Assembly: GCF_014696345.1 (NCBI RefSeq)
Contig: NZ_JACJPY010000011.1
Coordinates: 1-64,000 of the forward strand
Source of the DNA: Pseudanabaena cinerea FACHB-1277
Lineage (GTDB): Bacteria; Cyanobacteriota; Cyanobacteriia; Pseudanabaenales; Pseudanabaenaceae
Direction: 5' to 3'
Length of the DNA: 64,000 nt
The position numbers were made by a program, and so were the translations under genes. Below, piece by piece: positions 19,226-28,636 of this stretch; position 1 is the stretch's first letter; every line of letters begins with the position of its first letter. The notes under the pieces are model-generated. The model was not told the DNA's origin. It saw only the letters and a list, made by a program, of their open reading frames with translations, and searched no databases.

Positions 19226-19951
19226 AACAAGTGCAGGCAAAGCTTTTGGCAAGTCTTTGGCACTTTCCAAGACGCGATCGATTAGCCCGTATTCTTTTGC
19301 CTGCTCTGGGGTCATGTAAAACATCCGATCCATGTCTTTGGTCAATACTTCAGGCTCCTTGCCCGTTGTGTTGGACAGGATTTTGAGCATGGCGGCGCGG
19401 TTGGTCAATACTTCCTTCGCCTGTATTTGCAGGTCAGAGGCTTGCCCTCTAGTTTGGCGGCGGGCTTGGTGAAGTACGATGGTGGCGTTGGGTAAGCTGG
19501 CTCTGAAGCCCTTTGTGCCAGAGGCAAGGATCATCGCGGCGGTTCCCATTGCTTGACCAAGACAGATGGTATGTACGGGCGGTTTGATATAGTTGAGGGT
19601 GTCACAGATGGCAAAGGCTTCGGTTTCAAAGCCGATCGCATCGCCTGTGTACCAAGATGTCCCCGTAGAGTTGATGTATAGGAAAATCGGTTTTTCGGGA
19701 TCTTCGTATTGCAAATAGAGGAGTTGGGCGATTAGCAATTCGGTAACATCGACACCAAGCTGCTGTTTGTATTCGTCAGGCGATACAAGCGGCAACCCAA
19801 AGTAAATAATCCGCTCTTTTAGCAATAGCGAAGGTAAGTCAGGCGGCGGTGTGCGTCCGTATGACGAATCCCCGTAATAGGCGGCTTGGGCGGCGCGGGG
19901 AACAGAGCGAGAAGGTCGATCCATGTTTATTCGTGTTAATGACACTGACAT
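19223..19951 (-). CDS. clpR: ClpR, inactive ClpP-like subunit
   Basis: This 242-residue ClpP homologue aligns with the clpP product but has lost the catalytic serine: the [11 protein letters not shown] region reads GQAMGTAAMIL. The histidine (VLHQARRQ) and downstream aspartate region (MDRMFYMTPEQA) remain. The YINSTGTSWYTGDAIGFETEA segment is specific to ClpR, where it replaces the canonical SPGGSV. It is expected to form mixed rings with an active ClpP. Two start codons are possible: ATG at 19951 or ATG nine codons later at 19924 (MDRPSRSVP); the latter fits usual N-terminal lengths slightly better, but neither has a strong ribosome binding site. Confidence 0.94.
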   Translation of the reverse strand: MSVSLTRINMDRPSRSVPRAAQAAYYGDSSYGRTPPPDLPSLLLKERIIYFGLPLVSPDEYKQQLGVDVTELLIAQLLYLQYEDPEKPIFLYINSTGTSWYTGDAIGFETEAFAICDTLNYIKPPVHTICLGQAMGTAAMILASGTKGFRASLPNATIVLHQARRQTRGQASDLQIQAKEVLTNRAAMLKILSNTTGKEPEVLTKDMDRMFYMTPEQAKEYGLIDRVLESAKDLPKALPALV

Positions 19952-20159
19952 TGTTAGCTTATCACAGCGATCCCACTGTCTTGGTCAGGGTTGGTTAGGT
20001 TTTGAGGTAGGGTTAGCCGTCAAATTTCCAAAATCCAAGAAGCGAGTGATGGGGAGAAGCACAGCCATCCGATTCTTAGACTTATCTCTTTGCAGGTTTT
20101 GAGACAGCCCAAAGCGCTGTATTATTTTTATGTGTATTTATTCTACAAAATAAAATTTC

Positions 20160-21434
20160 GTGTTAGACATTAAGCTTCTGCGATCGCAGCCTGAACAAAT
20201 CCAAACGCGCCTCAATAGTCGTGGCAAGGGCTATGACCTTAGTCAATTATTGGCACTAGAGCAGCAGGCAAGGGAGTTAGAAACCCAGCGATCGCACTTG
20301 CAGGCAGAAAGCAATGACATCGGTAAGCAGGTGGGCATGAAGATGAAGGCGGGTGCGCCTGCCGCCGAAATCGAGCAACTTAAGGGGCGATCGCTAGAAA
20401 TTAAGCAACTATTAGCCGCATTGGAGCCGCAGGAAAAGTCATTGCGGGAGGCAAGCAACGGAATTTTAATGACCTTGCCCAACCTGCCTAGTGAAAGCGC
20501 CCCCATCGGTAAGGATGAGAAAGAAAATGTAGAAGTGCGGCGTTGGGGCGATGAGTATAAAACTACTCGCACCGATATTCAGCCCCATTGGGAAATTGGC
20601 GAAAAACTAGGCATCCTTAATTTTGAACGCGCTGTTAAAATCTCCCAAGCAAGGTTTGTTAATCTCATTGGGGCGGGGGCAGCGTTGGAACGTGCCTTAA
20701 TTCAGTTTATGCTCAATACCCACACTGCCAATGGTTACACTGAGGTTGCGCCGCCGCTATTGGTGAATAGTGACAGCATGACTGGCACAGGGCAGTTACC
20801 CAAATTTGCCGAAGATCTATTTAAATGTGCAGAGGACGATCTCTGGCTGATTCCCACGGCGGAAGTGCCTGTGACGAATTTATATCGCGATGAAATTTTG
20901 GAGGGTGAAAATCTGCCCATTTATCATTGCGCCTATACCCCTTGTTTTCGCCGTGAGGCAGGTAGCTATGGACGGGATACGCGGGGACTGATTCGCTTGC
21001 ACCAATTTAATAAGGTGGAATTAGTCAAATTTGTCCTGCCCGAAAATTCTGCGGCTGAGCATGAGCAACTGGTAAGTGATGCCGAATCAATTTTGCAAGC
21101 GCTAAAACTGCCCTATCGGGTGGTAGAACTCTGCACGGGCGATATGGGTTTTAGTGCCGCTAAGTGCTATGACCTCGAAGTTTGGTTGCCCACCGCCAAT
21201 ACTTACCGCGAAATTTCTAGCTGCTCGAATTTCCATGATTTTCAAGCTAGACGTGCCAATATTCGCTTTAGGAGCAAGGGCAAGAAGGGAACCGAGTTTG
21301 TGCATACCCTCAATGGCTCAGGTTTGGCGGTGGGGCGGACGATGACCGCAATTCTCGAAAATTATCAACAGGCAGACGGACGGGTGCTAATTCCTGAAGT
21401 GTTGCAACCTTTACTCAACAGGGAATATCTCTAA
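20160..21434 (+). CDS. serS: Seryl-tRNA synthetase
   Basis: This 424-residue class II synthetase charges tRNA-Ser. The N-terminal ~110 residues form the long antiparallel coiled coil that grips the tRNA ([20 protein letters not shown]). Class II motifs follow: motif 2 in [21 protein letters not shown] (about 261-281; 20 shown at most) and motif 3 in [19 protein letters not shown] near the end. The TAEVP and [13 protein letters not shown] serine-binding segments are present. It uses a GTG start ([13 protein letters not shown]). Its stop overlaps the start of the downstream YciO-type gene (TAATG), so they are translationally coupled. Confidence 0.97.
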   Translation: MLDIKLLRSQPEQIQTRLNSRGKGYDLSQLLALEQQARELETQRSHLQAESNDIGKQVGMKMKAGAPAAEIEQLKGRSLEIKQLLAALEPQEKSLREASNGILMTLPNLPSESAPIGKDEKENVEVRRWGDEYKTTRTDIQPHWEIGEKLGILNFERAVKISQARFVNLIGAGAALERALIQFMLNTHTANGYTEVAPPLLVNSDSMTGTGQLPKFAEDLFKCAEDDLWLIPTAEVPVTNLYRDEILEGENLPIYHCAYTPCFRREAGSYGRDTRGLIRLHQFNKVELVKFVLPENSAAEHEQLVSDAESILQALKLPYRVVELCTGDMGFSAAKCYDLEVWLPTANTYREISSCSNFHDFQARRANIRFRSKGKKGTEFVHTLNGSGLAVGRTMTAILENYQQADGRVLIPEVLQPLLNREYL

Positions 21435-22120
21435 TGGCAACTATCCATCGGCTCAATCCCGACAACCCGCAAGAGCGCACGATCACTCAGATTGTCAATG
21501 CGTTGCGGGGTGGCGCGATCATGCTTTATCCCACGGATACGGTCTATGCGATCGGCTGCGATCTGATGTCAAAGTCGGCGGTGCAGCGTGTGCGACAGCT
21601 TAAGCAAATGTCTAATGACAAGCCCTTGACCTTTTTATGTTCTTCTTTGTCGAATATTGCGGAATATGCGATCGTTTCTAATGCCAACTATCGCACCATG
21701 AAAAGCCTAGTGCCAGGTCCTTTCACCTTCATTTTGCCTGCCACAAAACAAGTGCCGAAACTGGTCATGAACCCGAAGCGCAAAACCACAGGTATCCGCG
21801 TTCCCGATCACAAACTATCGCAAATGATCATTGAAAGGCTTCAAAATCCGATTATTTCCACCTCAGCCAATCTTCGGGATATGCAAGCAGATGATGATGA
21901 GTTTGATTATGCGGTCAAGGGTGTTAAGCAGCGTCATGTTTGCGAGTTGCCCAAAATTGAGTTATTCGATCGCTTCTCTAAACTAGTGGATTTGATCATC
22001 GATGATGGTTCAGAAAATGGCTCGGAAGTTTCGACTATTGTCGATCTCACCGATGATTTACATCCTGAGGTAATCCGTCAAGGTTTAGGCAACTTCTTTG
22101 ATGTTGCATCGCGATTATAA
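21434..22120 (+). CDS. Sua5/YciO/YrdC-family protein
   Basis: This 228-residue protein belongs to the YrdC-fold family that makes threonylcarbamoyl-AMP for t6A tRNA modification, or its YciO relatives. YrdC-fold motifs: YPTDTVYAIGCD (about 34-45), KQMSNDKPLTFLC, GPFTFILPAT, GIRVPDH and ISTSANL. The acidic insertion DMQADDDEFDYAV and lack of the extra Sua5 domain make it closer to YciO, whose role is less certain. It overlaps the serS stop by one base (coupled translation), a tRNA-related context. Confidence 0.88.
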   Translation: MATIHRLNPDNPQERTITQIVNALRGGAIMLYPTDTVYAIGCDLMSKSAVQRVRQLKQMSNDKPLTFLCSSLSNIAEYAIVSNANYRTMKSLVPGPFTFILPATKQVPKLVMNPKRKTTGIRVPDHKLSQMIIERLQNPIISTSANLRDMQADDDEFDYAVKGVKQRHVCELPKIELFDRFSKLVDLIIDDGSENGSEVSTIVDLTDDLHPEVIRQGLGNFFDVASRL

Positions 22121-22388
22121 GCATTTGGATCTGCGCGATCGCCTATATGCCCTGTATCTAATCTTGCATCTAATCTAAATTAAAGCAAATTCAGCAAATT
22201 AGTGAGCGTCAAAACTATTGACTTGGGCAAAGCCCATCCCGATATTGCTTGGATTCATATTAGTTTCGCCTGTGGCAAATATAAAATCAAAGTAAAGCTC
22301 AAAAGCTTGCATAGTTGTGACTAAACAATAAATAAACTTTTGTCATGACATTCTGGTATGTTTGAGATCCGCCGTTAGCTGAATATCC

Positions 22389-24161
22389 ATGACCGTTAGA
22401 GAAACCTTTCGTCGCACCAAAATTGTTGCCACCATTGGCCCCGCCACCAGTAGCCCAGAGATGCTACGCCAGCTTATCGAAGCAGGTGCAACCACTTTTC
22501 GCTTAAATTTCTCCCATGGGGTCCATGCCGATCACCATCGCAGTATTTGTAATATTCGCCAAGTATCCAGTGAACTTAACCAACCTGTCGGTATATTACA
22601 GGACTTACAAGGACCCAAAATTCGCCTTGGAGTATTTAAAGAGGGGCCAATTCAATTAAATAGAGGCGATAAGTTTACGTTAACCAGTCGCAGAGTCGAT
22701 GGTACAAACGAAATTAGCTGTATTACTTACGACAAGCTTGCCGAGGAAGTGCCAATTGGAGCAGTGATTATGCTCGATGATGGCAAAGTGGAAATGGTTG
22801 TCGAAGATGTCAATGCAGATTTGGGAGATCTTTACTGCCGTGTGGTGATTGGCGGTACACTCTCGAATAATAAAGGCGTAAATTTTCCCAATGTACATTT
22901 GTCGGTTAGTGCTATGACAGACAAAGATCGTGAGGATCTTAGGTTTGGCTTGTCCGAAGGTGTGGATTGGGTGGCGCTAAGCTTTGTTTGCCATCCTGAG
23001 GATGTGCTAGAGGTTAAGGATTTAATCGCAGCTTCGGGGCGCAATGCCAGTGTGATTGCCAAGATCGAAAAGCATGAGGCAATTACTAACATGGAGGCAA
23101 TCCTAGCAGTATGTGATGGAGTGATGGTGGCCAGGGGTGATTTGGGCGTGGAAATCCCTGCGGAGGATGTGCCGATCGCCCAAAAGCAATTGATCAAAAC
23201 CGCCAACCGTATGGGCATCCCTGTAATTACAGCGACCCAAATGCTCGACAGCATGGTGAATAGTCCTCGTGCTACTCGTGCCGAAATTTCAGATGTCGCC
23301 AATGCGATCATTGATGGTACGGATGCGGTGATGCTTTCCAATGAAACGGCTGTAGGCAAATATCCGATTTTGGCTGTGGAGACGATGGCAAGGATCGCGG
23401 TGCGGATCGAGAGGGAGCAGGATCTAAAAATGCAGCCCATTGAAAGTATGGGGCGAGCCGTCCCCAATGCCATTAGCCAAGCGGTGGGGCGGATTGCCAT
23501 GCAACTTGATGCGGCAGCGATCGTCACGCTCACCAAAACAGGCTCTACTGCCCGCAATGTCAGCAAATTCCGTCCACCGATTCCCATTTTGGCAGTGACT
23601 CCCAATGTGCAGGTGGCAAGGCGATTGCAAATGGTTTGGGGCGTGCAACCTTTAGTGATGTTGTCTTTGCCATCGGCTAGACAAAATTTTGAGGCGGCGC
23701 TAAACCTTGCTCAAGAGATGAAGCTCCTGACCGCAGGAGATTTGGTGGTAATGTCCGCAGGCACTTTACAGGATGTCTCAGGTTCCACAGATCTAATCAA
23801 GGTCGAGTTTGTGTCATCAGTGGTTGGACGTGGTTTGAGTGTCGGCTCTGGTATGGTGCATGGTCGGGCTAGGGTGGCTTTCCATCACCTTGATGTGCGT
23901 GATTTTAATAAGGGTGAGATCTTAGTCATTGATAATACTGATGCTGACTATGTGGAAGTAATTCGTAAGGCGGCGGCGGTGATTACGGAGGAGGGAAGTT
24001 TGGATTCCCATGCAGTAGTAATCGGACGCAGGCTGGGCATCCCAATCCTGATTGGGGTAAAAAATGCTACGGGCTTTATCCGTGATGGTGAACCTTTAAG
24101 TATCAATTTCCATAAAGGGATGATCTATTCTGGCTCACGTACCGATGAGTTAGCTTTTTAA
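22389..24161 (+). CDS. pyk: Pyruvate kinase with C-terminal PEP-utiliser domain
   Basis: This 590-residue glycolytic enzyme transfers phosphate from PEP to ADP. The N-terminal barrel begins RRTKIVATIGPATSSPEML; the catalytic and metal region is IAKIEKHEAI and MVARGDLGVEIP, with TQMLDSM and DAVMLSNETAVGKYP. After the regulatory C domain (ends about 480) there is an extra ~80-residue swivelling domain similar to the phosphohistidine domain of PEP synthase/PPDK: AVITEEGSLDSHAVVIGRRLGIP (His retained; positions ~535-557). This extension occurs in Bacillus and many cyanobacterial pyruvate kinases. The ATG start and monocistronic arrangement are clear. The 268-bp gap upstream has no convincing gene. 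Confidence 0.96.
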   Translation: MTVRETFRRTKIVATIGPATSSPEMLRQLIEAGATTFRLNFSHGVHADHHRSICNIRQVSSELNQPVGILQDLQGPKIRLGVFKEGPIQLNRGDKFTLTSRRVDGTNEISCITYDKLAEEVPIGAVIMLDDGKVEMVVEDVNADLGDLYCRVVIGGTLSNNKGVNFPNVHLSVSAMTDKDREDLRFGLSEGVDWVALSFVCHPEDVLEVKDLIAASGRNASVIAKIEKHEAITNMEAILAVCDGVMVARGDLGVEIPAEDVPIAQKQLIKTANRMGIPVITATQMLDSMVNSPRATRAEISDVANAIIDGTDAVMLSNETAVGKYPILAVETMARIAVRIEREQDLKMQPIESMGRAVPNAISQAVGRIAMQLDAAAIVTLTKTGSTARNVSKFRPPIPILAVTPNVQVARRLQMVWGVQPLVMLSLPSARQNFEAALNLAQEMKLLTAGDLVVMSAGTLQDVSGSTDLIKVEFVSSVVGRGLSVGSGMVHGRARVAFHHLDVRDFNKGEILVIDNTDADYVEVIRKAAAVITEEGSLDSHAVVIGRRLGIPILIGVKNATGFIRDGEPLSINFHKGMIYSGSRTDELAF

Positions 24162-24218
24162 TATCTTTTCTAGCTTGGGTTTGAGCGCAAAGTGATGAAT
24201 AATCACAGAGCCAACGTC

Positions 24219-24776
24219 CTAAAGACTTAGCCAGCTAAAAATCTGCTCAACCGTCAGATCCAAATCAATTCCTGTTAAAACTGGCAAGCGATCGCTATGG
24301 GTAAATTCCTTAACACGGCGATCGCCATCCACCACCAAAATACTCTCATCTTCTGCATCAAGCAGCCAGCCCAATTCAGTACCATACTCCACACAATGCA
24401 GAAGTTTACCCAAAACTTGCTTATATCGTTGATCAGGGGAAAGAATTTCAATAGCCCAATCAGGATGAATTTCAAAACGGTTAGCAATACGACCTGATGG
24501 AAGACGAGGAATTCTTTCCCAACGAAATACAGATATGTCTGGGACAATAGCTAACCCACCAAAAACACAGCGCAATTCTGGAAAAGCCTTGGCAATTTTT
24601 TGTGGTTTAGTGACTTGATTAATAGCTTCGCATAGATCTATCTGAAGTTCACTATGTTCACCTTGTGGCATTGCTTTTTGAATGATTTGTCCATGAATAA
24701 ATTCAGAGGCAGGTTTAGTTTCGGGCAGTTGCAAAAACGCATCTATAGTTATGGGTTTAATTGCTGTAGTAGTCAT
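24219..24776 (-). CDS. Uma2 (DUF820) family putative endonuclease
   Basis: This 185-residue protein belongs to the Uma2/DUF820 family, restriction-endonuclease-like (PD-(D/E)XK) proteins greatly expanded in cyanobacteria. Family features: the start TIDAFLQLPETKPASEFIHGQ, GEHSELQIDLCEAIN, VPDISVFRWERIP (PDI motif), WAIEILSPDQRYKQVLGK (E...K pair) and GWLLDAEDESILV. It may have nuclease activity, but no cellular role is established. A ribosome binding site (GGAG) precedes the ATG at 24776. It is monocistronic. Confidence 0.9.
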   Translation of the reverse strand: MTTTAIKPITIDAFLQLPETKPASEFIHGQIIQKAMPQGEHSELQIDLCEAINQVTKPQKIAKAFPELRCVFGGLAIVPDISVFRWERIPRLPSGRIANRFEIHPDWAIEILSPDQRYKQVLGKLLHCVEYGTELGWLLDAEDESILVVDGDRRVKEFTHSDRLPVLTGIDLDLTVEQIFSWLSL

Positions 24777-24882
24777 AGCTCCATACCCTCAAAAACTAAT
24801 CTAATAGTAACAGCGATCGCTTCCCCACAAACAAATCAACAAGCAAGGGGCGATCGCCATAATATTCTCAACTACTCAACAC

Positions 24883-26979
24883 TTACCAAATTTTCCAATC
24901 TTCCCAATTGAGATTGAATATAGAAGTATCGGGAAAAGCGATCGCATTCTGATTTTGGACTAGTCTTTGTTGCAACTGGGTCAATAGCGGATTGATTCTG
25001 GGCAAACTTGCCACCAATTGATAAGGAAAAATCCCTTCAGCAAGGGCAAAAGCAGCCGTTGTGCCTGCGGCGGCTCCCACTGACCACTCATAGGAATGCA
25101 CCCGATAACCTGCGGCAACAATATAACTGAAGGCAATATTTTTGCCCGAAACAATCAAATTATCAACCCTTTGCGGAATCAGCGATCGCAAGGGAATTTG
25201 TCCAGGAAAAGCCGCTCCGTGACCATTGCGAACCCCTGCTCGTTCGGTATTACCAGCCTTCTCCACAGGATATTCACTGAGGCAGGGATGGAAATCTAGA
25301 TAATATTGGGCAATACCGATCGCATCAGGATAGATAGTGGAACGAGTGCGCCGAGGAATATTTTGCGGGGCAGTATTATTTCTAATGGCACTAGCGGCTT
25401 CTAAACCAGCGATCGCCTTCCATAGGCTGCGATATTGCGACTCCGAAAGATTATTGCGATATACTTCTGTACTAAAATCCACCCGCGACACATCAATTTC
25501 CGACATACTAAAGCCTTCAGGATAGCCATAGGCAGGTCTGCCGATGATCCGCCGTGACTCGCGGATATAGGGATATTTCGATAGTCCATGCATCGTTCCC
25601 ATTGGTGAGTTTAAACCCGTGAGCAAGCGATGGTTGGGAAATGGCTTTTTCCAATTTGTCTTTTGCTGTGAATCAGTTGTGCCTGCTACTAGCCAATAGT
25701 AAAAACCGAGGGCAATTTCTTCACCGCTTTTGAGGGTTTCTGTGCGTAACCCGCCCATCCAGCCATGGGGTTCCAACTGCCCCGATCGCTGCAATTGTTC
25801 CCTTGTGTAAATTAGATTATCCTTGGCAGTACCTGGGCGATAGTCATTTCCCCAAACCCAGTTCTGCATGGAGATATCCCCCGCCTTCATTGGCGAAACA
25901 CCAAAAGCATTCTTTTTCTGAGAATTAGAACCTTCCGTAATTGCACTCCAAATGCGGCGATAGGTAAAAATCACATCAAAATTGGCAAGATTTGGTTTGG
26001 GGTCAGAGCCGTAGTAGGGTAAGTAGCGATCGTAAAAGGGCGGCTTGGTTTGTGGTTGTGGTTCCGCAGTCTGCTCCATTGCAAAGGTATAGGTGAAGCC
26101 TTGGGTGCAGTAAGGATCATTTACAGTTACGGGGGAAGAAGGGTTGAGATGCGATCGCGGATCGATGCCCAGTCGATAGGGAACATCGGCAAGAGCAATA
26201 ATTTCCCCTGTTTCCGTAGAATCAATCACAAACCAATTATTAGTTTGCGCTTTAGTTTGCGCTCTAGTTTGCGTTTTTGTTGCAGGTTTGAATTTAATCA
26301 CCTGTTTGTGCAGACGGGAAGAATTTTCGTAACGATAGGCATCTTCAATAATGGCTGAAAGCGGCTCCGTATTTAGGACAGCACTATTGGGCGCAGGACG
26401 ATGTTGAATGGCGATCGCACCTTCAATTAATTGGCGATCAGTAGACATTTCTAACTTTTTGATCACCGTATTTGGGAACCATTTTAATTTGCCATTCCCT
26501 TTTTGTGCCGCCTCATCAAGCATTGCCACTAGAATCTTTTGGGCAGTATTGGGAATAAAGCAGGATACACTTACCCAGCAGTCTCCTGGGTTTAACTTGC
26601 CATAGGTTTGTTCTATCCGTTTGCGAAATTCACTATAGCCTTTAGGAAAGAACCAGAGATTGCGCTGCTTTTTCGCTTCATCTAAAGCCGAAGTCCCCTG
26701 CGCGGTAATCTGTCCACCCATCCAATCTGTAATCTCGGTCATGCAGACTATGCGCCCCGCAAGGAGTGCTTCGTAGGCGGCAGCAGTACCTGCCACACCA
26801 CCACCCACAATTAGGACTTCGCAATCTTCTACTACATCAGGGTTGCGTGGGGTAGATGGTGATAAATTTTGGGCGATCGCTTGATTGGGAAATAGCGTGA
26901 ATATAGTGGCGATCGCTGAGGATGCAATTATTGCGCCACAGTATTTATTGAGAACTCTATGGAAATGGGAATGTCGCAT
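24883..26979 (-). CDS. Exported FAD-dependent oxidoreductase
   Basis: This 698-residue flavoprotein has an N-terminal signal sequence (about 1-36, ending AIAQN) and an FAD-binding Rossmann motif VLIVGGGVAGTAAAYEAL (about 54-72), followed by MGGQITAQGTSALDE. It resembles the FAD-dependent oxidoreductase family PF12831, whose substrates are largely unknown. The C-terminal VDNLIVSGKNIAFSYIVAAGYRVHSYEWSVGAAAG is a typical FAD-closing segment. A short repetitive stretch (TQTRAQTKAQTN, about 243-254) is an in-frame microrepeat. The export signal suggests a periplasmic or thylakoid lumen role. No operon partner is obvious. Confidence 0.83.
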   Translation of the reverse strand: MRHSHFHRVLNKYCGAIIASSAIATIFTLFPNQAIAQNLSPSTPRNPDVVEDCEVLIVGGGVAGTAAAYEALLAGRIVCMTEITDWMGGQITAQGTSALDEAKKQRNLWFFPKGYSEFRKRIEQTYGKLNPGDCWVSVSCFIPNTAQKILVAMLDEAAQKGNGKLKWFPNTVIKKLEMSTDRQLIEGAIAIQHRPAPNSAVLNTEPLSAIIEDAYRYENSSRLHKQVIKFKPATKTQTRAQTKAQTNNWFVIDSTETGEIIALADVPYRLGIDPRSHLNPSSPVTVNDPYCTQGFTYTFAMEQTAEPQPQTKPPFYDRYLPYYGSDPKPNLANFDVIFTYRRIWSAITEGSNSQKKNAFGVSPMKAGDISMQNWVWGNDYRPGTAKDNLIYTREQLQRSGQLEPHGWMGGLRTETLKSGEEIALGFYYWLVAGTTDSQQKTNWKKPFPNHRLLTGLNSPMGTMHGLSKYPYIRESRRIIGRPAYGYPEGFSMSEIDVSRVDFSTEVYRNNLSESQYRSLWKAIAGLEAASAIRNNTAPQNIPRRTRSTIYPDAIGIAQYYLDFHPCLSEYPVEKAGNTERAGVRNGHGAAFPGQIPLRSLIPQRVDNLIVSGKNIAFSYIVAAGYRVHSYEWSVGAAAGTTAAFALAEGIFPYQLVASLPRINPLLTQLQQRLVQNQNAIAFPDTSIFNLNWEDWKIW

Positions 26980-27026
26980 ACTTTTACGGTCTCTCTCTTC
27001 ATTTCGAGGTGTAGATACCCCCCCAG

Positions 27027-27075
27027 CCCCCCTTGTAAAGGGGGGAGAATAAATTAAGTAAGGGGGATTGAGGGG
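27027..27075. repeat. GC-rich palindromic intergenic repeat
   Basis: CCCCCCTTGTAAAGGGGGG forms a short palindrome, followed by AGGGGGATT-GAGGGGGATC repeats. A related CCCCCTTTACAAGG...AGGGGGATC segment is at 46818-46853. Such repeats are common between cyanobacterial genes. Confidence 0.55.
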
Positions 27076-27088
27076 GATCTCTGGAAGA

Positions 27089-27715
27089 CTATTCTAGCAA
27101 TCCTTCAATCCACTTGGGCGGATGGGGGATCGGGTTGCCAAGGCGATCTAAGACAATCCAAGCTACTAAATGCACCAGCAATTGATAGGCAAAATTACTA
27201 AAAACAATTCCCGCGATCGCAAAGGCTTGAATTGCTGCAAAATCTGGCTGCTCTAAAGAACCAAACAACTGCATTAACCAATTGAGAAAACTGGTAATTT
27301 GGACAATGGAATAATTCCACACATTTTCGCCAAGCAGCAATGACACAAACGCAAATTGGAAGCCCGTACCGATCGCCCCAATGATCGTGGCAATGCTCAG
27401 GGACCCCGCCCAAGGAAAGTTCCGTTTCCAGAGATAGCCCAATGTCACACCCACTATGCCGTGGGGAATTAGATATTGAATGCTGCGGGTGGGACCCATC
27501 AAAATTGCCAATAGTAGCGCCGTGACGATGACAGACATCCATGCAGCCCGTCCATGCCAACGCAAATAGGCGAGAGCAGTGGGTAATGGAAATAACATCC
27601 GCAGTAAAGGACCTACGGGAAAATAAAAATTAATCAGGAATAGCATGGCGGTGGTACTGGCAAGAAAGGCAGTCTCTACCATTTCACGGGGATGATTTTG
27701 TGGTGATTGGGACAT
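27089..27715 (-). CDS. DUF2232-like integral membrane protein
   Basis: This 208-residue protein has about six hydrophobic helices and the motif FYFPVGPLLRMLFPLPTALAYLRWHGRAAW near the N-terminus (about 29-58, abbreviated as FPLPTALAYLRWHG), consistent with the DUF2232/YybS-like family in cyanobacteria. The family resembles substrate-binding (S) components of ECF-type transporters, but this is inference. Its ATG overlaps or abuts the region three bases from the lgt stop (27719), so it is the downstream partner of lgt on the same transcript. Confidence 0.75.
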   Translation of the reverse strand: MSQSPQNHPREMVETAFLASTTAMLFLINFYFPVGPLLRMLFPLPTALAYLRWHGRAAWMSVIVTALLLAILMGPTRSIQYLIPHGIVGVTLGYLWKRNFPWAGSLSIATIIGAIGTGFQFAFVSLLLGENVWNYSIVQITSFLNWLMQLFGSLEQPDFAAIQAFAIAGIVFSNFAYQLLVHLVAWIVLDRLGNPIPHPPKWIEGLLE

Positions 27716-27718
27716 ACT

Positions 27719-28570
27719 CTAATCTTGGGCTTCCGCAATGACTTCCTGTGAATTGGTATCAGGCAGGCGGCGGCGCATGGCATAGAGCCAAACTAACCCG
27801 ATGCTCCCTGCGGCGATCGCCACTAGACTTACAATTTGTGCCGTCCGCAAAGAGCCGACCATCAAACTATCAGTGCGAAGCCCTTCGATCCAAAATCTGC
27901 CGATGCTATAGGCGATCGCATAGATCATCGTGATTGTACCTGCCCTTAGCTTGGGAAATCGCAAAAATGTAATCATCAAAATCGCAAATACGCCCAAATT
28001 CCAGAGAGATTCATATAAAAAAGTGGGATGAAAGTAAGCCTCATTAATCAAATCAGGGGGGCGGCGGTTAATGGGAATCAATAGTTTCCAAGGTAAATCT
28101 GTGGGAGCGCCAAAGGCTTCAGAATTGAAGAAATTGCCCCAACGCCCGATCGCCTGTCCGAGAATTACCGCAGGCATAAAAATATCTGCCATCACCCATG
28201 TGGAAATTTTGTGGCGGCTGCAAAAAATAATAGCGGCGATCGTGCCACCAATAATTGCGCCATGAATGGCGATGCCCCCTTCCCAAATGGCAAAAGCCTT
28301 ATGCCAAGGCTGACTTTGAAAGCGTTGCCACTCAAATAGGACATAGTATAGCCGCGCAAAGGGAATCGCGCCGACCACTAGCCAAATTGCCAGATCGCCG
28401 ACCATTTCGGGGTCAACTTTGCGCCGCTTTGCCAGATTCTGTGCCAGGGTTGTCCCTAAGATAATTGCCGAAGCGATCAATAGTCCATACCAACGGATCG
28501 ACAATGGACCAATCTCAAAGGCGATCGGTCCTGGGGAAGTAAACTCAAAAGCAAGCGGCAACAAATTCAT
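27719..28570 (-). CDS. lgt: Prolipoprotein diacylglyceryl transferase
   Basis: This 283-residue inner-membrane enzyme adds diacylglycerol to the lipobox cysteine of prelipoproteins. Motifs: [13 protein letters not shown] (N-terminal), [13 protein letters not shown] (essential His), the signature [17 protein letters not shown] (about 147-163) and [13 protein letters not shown]. About seven helices are visible. The frame is open ten codons further upstream, but the ATG at 28570 ([10 protein letters not shown]), with GAAAAAGTG before it, fits the family. The downstream DUF2232 gene is three bases away. The lipoproteins at 7858 and 10974 in this window are plausible substrates. Confidence 0.95.
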   Translation of the reverse strand: MNLLPLAFEFTSPGPIAFEIGPLSIRWYGLLIASAIILGTTLAQNLAKRRKVDPEMVGDLAIWLVVGAIPFARLYYVLFEWQRFQSQPWHKAFAIWEGGIAIHGAIIGGTIAAIIFCSRHKISTWVMADIFMPAVILGQAIGRWGNFFNSEAFGAPTDLPWKLLIPINRRPPDLINEAYFHPTFLYESLWNLGVFAILMITFLRFPKLRAGTITMIYAIAYSIGRFWIEGLRTDSLMVGSLRTAQIVSLVAIAAGSIGLVWLYAMRRRLPDTNSQEVIAEAQD

Positions 28571-28636
28571 CACTTTTTCTTTTTTTCCTATGGCGATCAA
28601 ATCAAACAGAAAGGTTAGTGCATTGCGCCAACCTCT

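Noticed and set aside
22202-22324. Possible 40-codon gene (GTG start, MSVKTIDLGKAHPDIA...) before pyk
   Set aside because: No good ribosome binding site or family match; may be a gene remnant, but unsupported.
22832-23605. 257-codon minus-strand frame
   Set aside because: It is antisense to the conserved pyk gene and has no recognisable domain; a codon-bias shadow.
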